DNA from: Hyphomicrobiales bacterium
GTDB taxonomy: Bacteria > Pseudomonadota > Alphaproteobacteria > Rhizobiales > S144-35
NCBI GenBank assembly: GCA_015494185.1
Contig: WGBT01000118.1
Location: forward strand, 1 to 14,113
Length of the DNA: 14,113 nucleotides
Reading direction: 5' to 3'
This document shows positions 12,991 to 14,113 of the stretch, in pieces; position 1 is the first letter of the stretch; the number at the start of each line of letters is the position of its first letter. The notes beneath the pieces are model-generated. The model did not search any database. It had not been told where the DNA came from and was given only the letters and a program-made list of their open reading frames with translations. A program made the translations under genes and the position numbers.

Positions 12991-13131
12991 TCAGCGCAAT
13001 TTGATGGGGCGCAGAGATTTTTCCATGGTCCGCGGTTCGGGTTCGTAAGTCGTCCCCAGAATGTAGAAAATTCCGTAGATTCCGCCGAAAATGATCCCGA
13101 GAACAAAGATCAACCGGAATAGGCTCGGCAT
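12991..13131 (-). CDS. Small single-span membrane protein conserved near xerD/aroK
   Basis: This 46-residue protein is MPSLFRLIFVLGIIFGGIYGIFYILGTTYEPEPRTMEKSLRPIKLR in outline: one transmembrane helix (about residues 6-26) followed by a short polar tail with the EPEPR-M motif. From memory, alphaproteobacteria carry a similar protein, often mis-named 'histidine kinase', between xerD and aroK, with a tail of the form EPxPREM. The start at ATG 13131 has AAGGGAGAAG about 5-10 nt upstream. The tail is probably in the cytoplasm if the N-terminus faces the periplasm, but with Arg 6 and several tail lysines and arginines the topology is open. It overlaps the non-coding upstream extension of xerD and supports the shorter xerD. 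The 142 bp between its stop and xerD contain no other gene. Function unknown; co-transcription with xerD is likely. Confidence 0.75.
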   Translation of the reverse strand: MPSLFRLIFVLGIIFGGIYGIFYILGTTYEPEPRTMEKSLRPIKLR

Positions 13132-13221
13132 TCCGTCTTCTCCCTTCAGCCACTTTCAGGTTCTGTCATGGAGGCGTATCAGCATTGCAAATTTATCGTA
13201 ATCCTATATGAATCACCGCCA

Positions 13222-13235
13222 AATATGCACATATT
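13222..13235. promoter_or_regulatory. Inverted repeat in the aroK / small-protein divergent region
   Basis: AATATG-CA-CATATT is a perfect 6+2+6 palindrome in the 262-bp region (13132-13393) between the divergent small membrane protein and aroK. The region is AT-rich and should contain promoters for both directions. TATATT followed by TAAT at about 13349-13358 is a possible -10 for aroK, but no good -35 is at the right spacing. The palindrome could be an operator. Confidence 0.3.
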
Positions 13236-13393
13236 CTTTCTTGCATACAAACCTTAACATGATCCAAAGTAAGAATGATGTCAGAAATTCGCTGGCCTGA
13301 CTGCAAATCGTTTCGGCCAAGATCAACATATTCCTGGACGATTGTTGCTATATTTAATGTTGGTGTGCCTGTTTTAGAAGGGGAAAGTACCTG

Positions 13394-13993
13394 ATGCAAT
13401 TTCGTTTCGGCCGCCGTCAGCGCCGCAAAGGCTTGGGCCGAATGAGTGATATCAAACAGGCCCTTCAAGACCGCTCGATTGTGCTTGTTGGGTTGATGGG
13501 AGCGGGAAAGACGACCATCGGCCGCCGCTTGGCTGCACAGTTGGGACTGCCCTTTGTCGACGCTGATCACGAGATTGAGAAGGCGGCCGGCATGTCGATC
13601 AGTGATATTTTCGCCACCCATGGAGAAGCGCATTTTCGCGAGGGAGAGCGGAAAGTGATTGCCCGGCTGTTGCAAGGCGGGCCGCAGGTTCTGGCCACCG
13701 GCGGCGGCGCCTTCATGGATAGCGATACCCGGAAGAACATCAAGAAATCGGGCATTTCGATTTGGCTCAGGGCGGATTTGGATGTGCTCATGGAGCGGGT
13801 TTCGCGCCGTAATGATCGGCCGCTTTTGCAACGGCCGGATCCTGAAGCCGTGATGCGCCAATTGATCGAGGAGCGCTATCCCATTTATGCCTTGGCCGAT
13901 ATCACGGTTGAAAGCAGCAACACTCCCCATGAGGCCGTGATTGCTGATCTGCTTGACAGTCTGGCTGAAAAATTGGAGCTATCGACCTCATGA
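13394..13993 (+). CDS. aroK: Shikimate kinase
   Basis: Shikimate kinase phosphorylates shikimate to shikimate-3-phosphate with ATP, step five of the aromatic amino acid pathway. The 199-residue protein has Walker A GLMGAGKT (33-40), the shikimate/Mg-binding VDADHEIE (55-62, Asp 56 and 58), HFREGER with Arg 82, the GGG substrate loop (103-105) and the lid segment RRNDRPLL (138-145). The start could be ATG 13394 (GGGG about 11 nt upstream, within AGAAGGGGAAAG) or ATG 13442 (MSDIKQAL, AAGG 10 nt upstream). The first 16 residues are very basic (RFGRRQRRKGLGR) and unusual for the family. The stop overlaps the aroB start as ATGA, so the two are translationally coupled. Confidence 0.96.
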   Translation: MQFRFGRRQRRKGLGRMSDIKQALQDRSIVLVGLMGAGKTTIGRRLAAQLGLPFVDADHEIEKAAGMSISDIFATHGEAHFREGERKVIARLLQGGPQVLATGGGAFMDSDTRKNIKKSGISIWLRADLDVLMERVSRRNDRPLLQRPDPEAVMRQLIEERYPIYALADITVESSNTPHEAVIADLLDSLAEKLELSTS

Positions 13994-14113
13994 ACATGGA
14001 AGTCAAGGCGTCTGCCGAACACCCCCCTCCCCCTTCTTCGGTGCCGGAAAATCCAGCCCGGATTCCTGTCGATTTGGGCAATCGCAGCTATGATATTTTG
14101 ATTGGTCCAGGGC
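13990..14113 (+). CDS. aroB: 3-dehydroquinate synthase, N-terminal part, cut by window edge
   Basis: AroB converts DAHP to 3-dehydroquinate, step two of the shikimate pathway. Only 41 residues are present: a proline-rich leader (AEHPPPPSSVPENP) followed by ARIPVDLGNRSYDILIGPG, the conserved first strand and start of the NAD-binding domain of dehydroquinate synthases. The ATG at 13990 overlaps the aroK stop (ATGA), the usual aroK-aroB arrangement. A second ATG at 13996 is possible. The leader of about 22 residues before the conserved strand is a little longer than in E. coli. Confidence 0.92.
   Translation, partial: MNMEVKASAEHPPPPSSVPENPARIPVDLGNRSYDILIGPG

Noticed and set aside
12849..13106. 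Extended 421-residue xerD reading frame
   Set aside because: The added 86 residues resemble no recombinase, have no ribosome site at 13106 and overlap the better-supported 46-residue membrane protein.

Overview
The window reads as an alphaproteobacterial chromosome. The evidence is the neighbour pairs xerD / small membrane protein / aroK-aroB, priA divergent from xerC, and dapB followed by gpmA, together with protein sequences of alphaproteobacterial type. I cannot fix the order or genus. No tRNA, rRNA, CRISPR array or insertion sequence was seen.

Layout. Positions 1-1277 (minus strand) hold a probable two-gene secreted cassette: a 210-residue exported protein of unknown function followed by a ribonuclease T2 that runs off the left edge. 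Positions 1379-3709 (plus) hold ppa (pyrophosphatase), dapB (lysine/diaminopimelate synthesis), a probable unannotated 51-residue protein with a TTG start, and gpmA (glycolysis). ettA (translation throttle ABC-F protein) follows at 3940-5598. priA (replication restart helicase) lies on the minus strand at 5771-7972, divergent from xerC (8059-9051). These are ordinary housekeeping genes.

The accessory part is 9095-11840. It starts with a consensus-like promoter and an overlapping two-gene operon with GTG starts: a 115-residue 'RQGDVLL' protein with conserved histidines, and a 429-residue protein that I assign to the uncharacterised DUF6745 family. A rhodanese gene follows on the minus strand. 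Next is a gene-free stretch dominated by a ~235-bp nested inverted repeat (11598-11832) that can fold as a three-way junction. This element ends 8 bp from the xerD stop codon.

Positions 11841-13131 (minus) hold xerD and, upstream of it, a 46-residue single-span membrane protein. Divergent from them are aroK and aroB (shikimate pathway), which overlap by ATGA; aroB is cut by the right edge. XerC and XerD, the two recombinases that act together on dimer-resolution sites, are thus encoded about 2.8 kb apart, with the accessory operon and the palindromic element between them.

The best candidates for something undescribed are the DUF6745 / RQGDVLL operon, the three-way-junction palindrome beside xerD, and the TTG-initiated small gene before gpmA.
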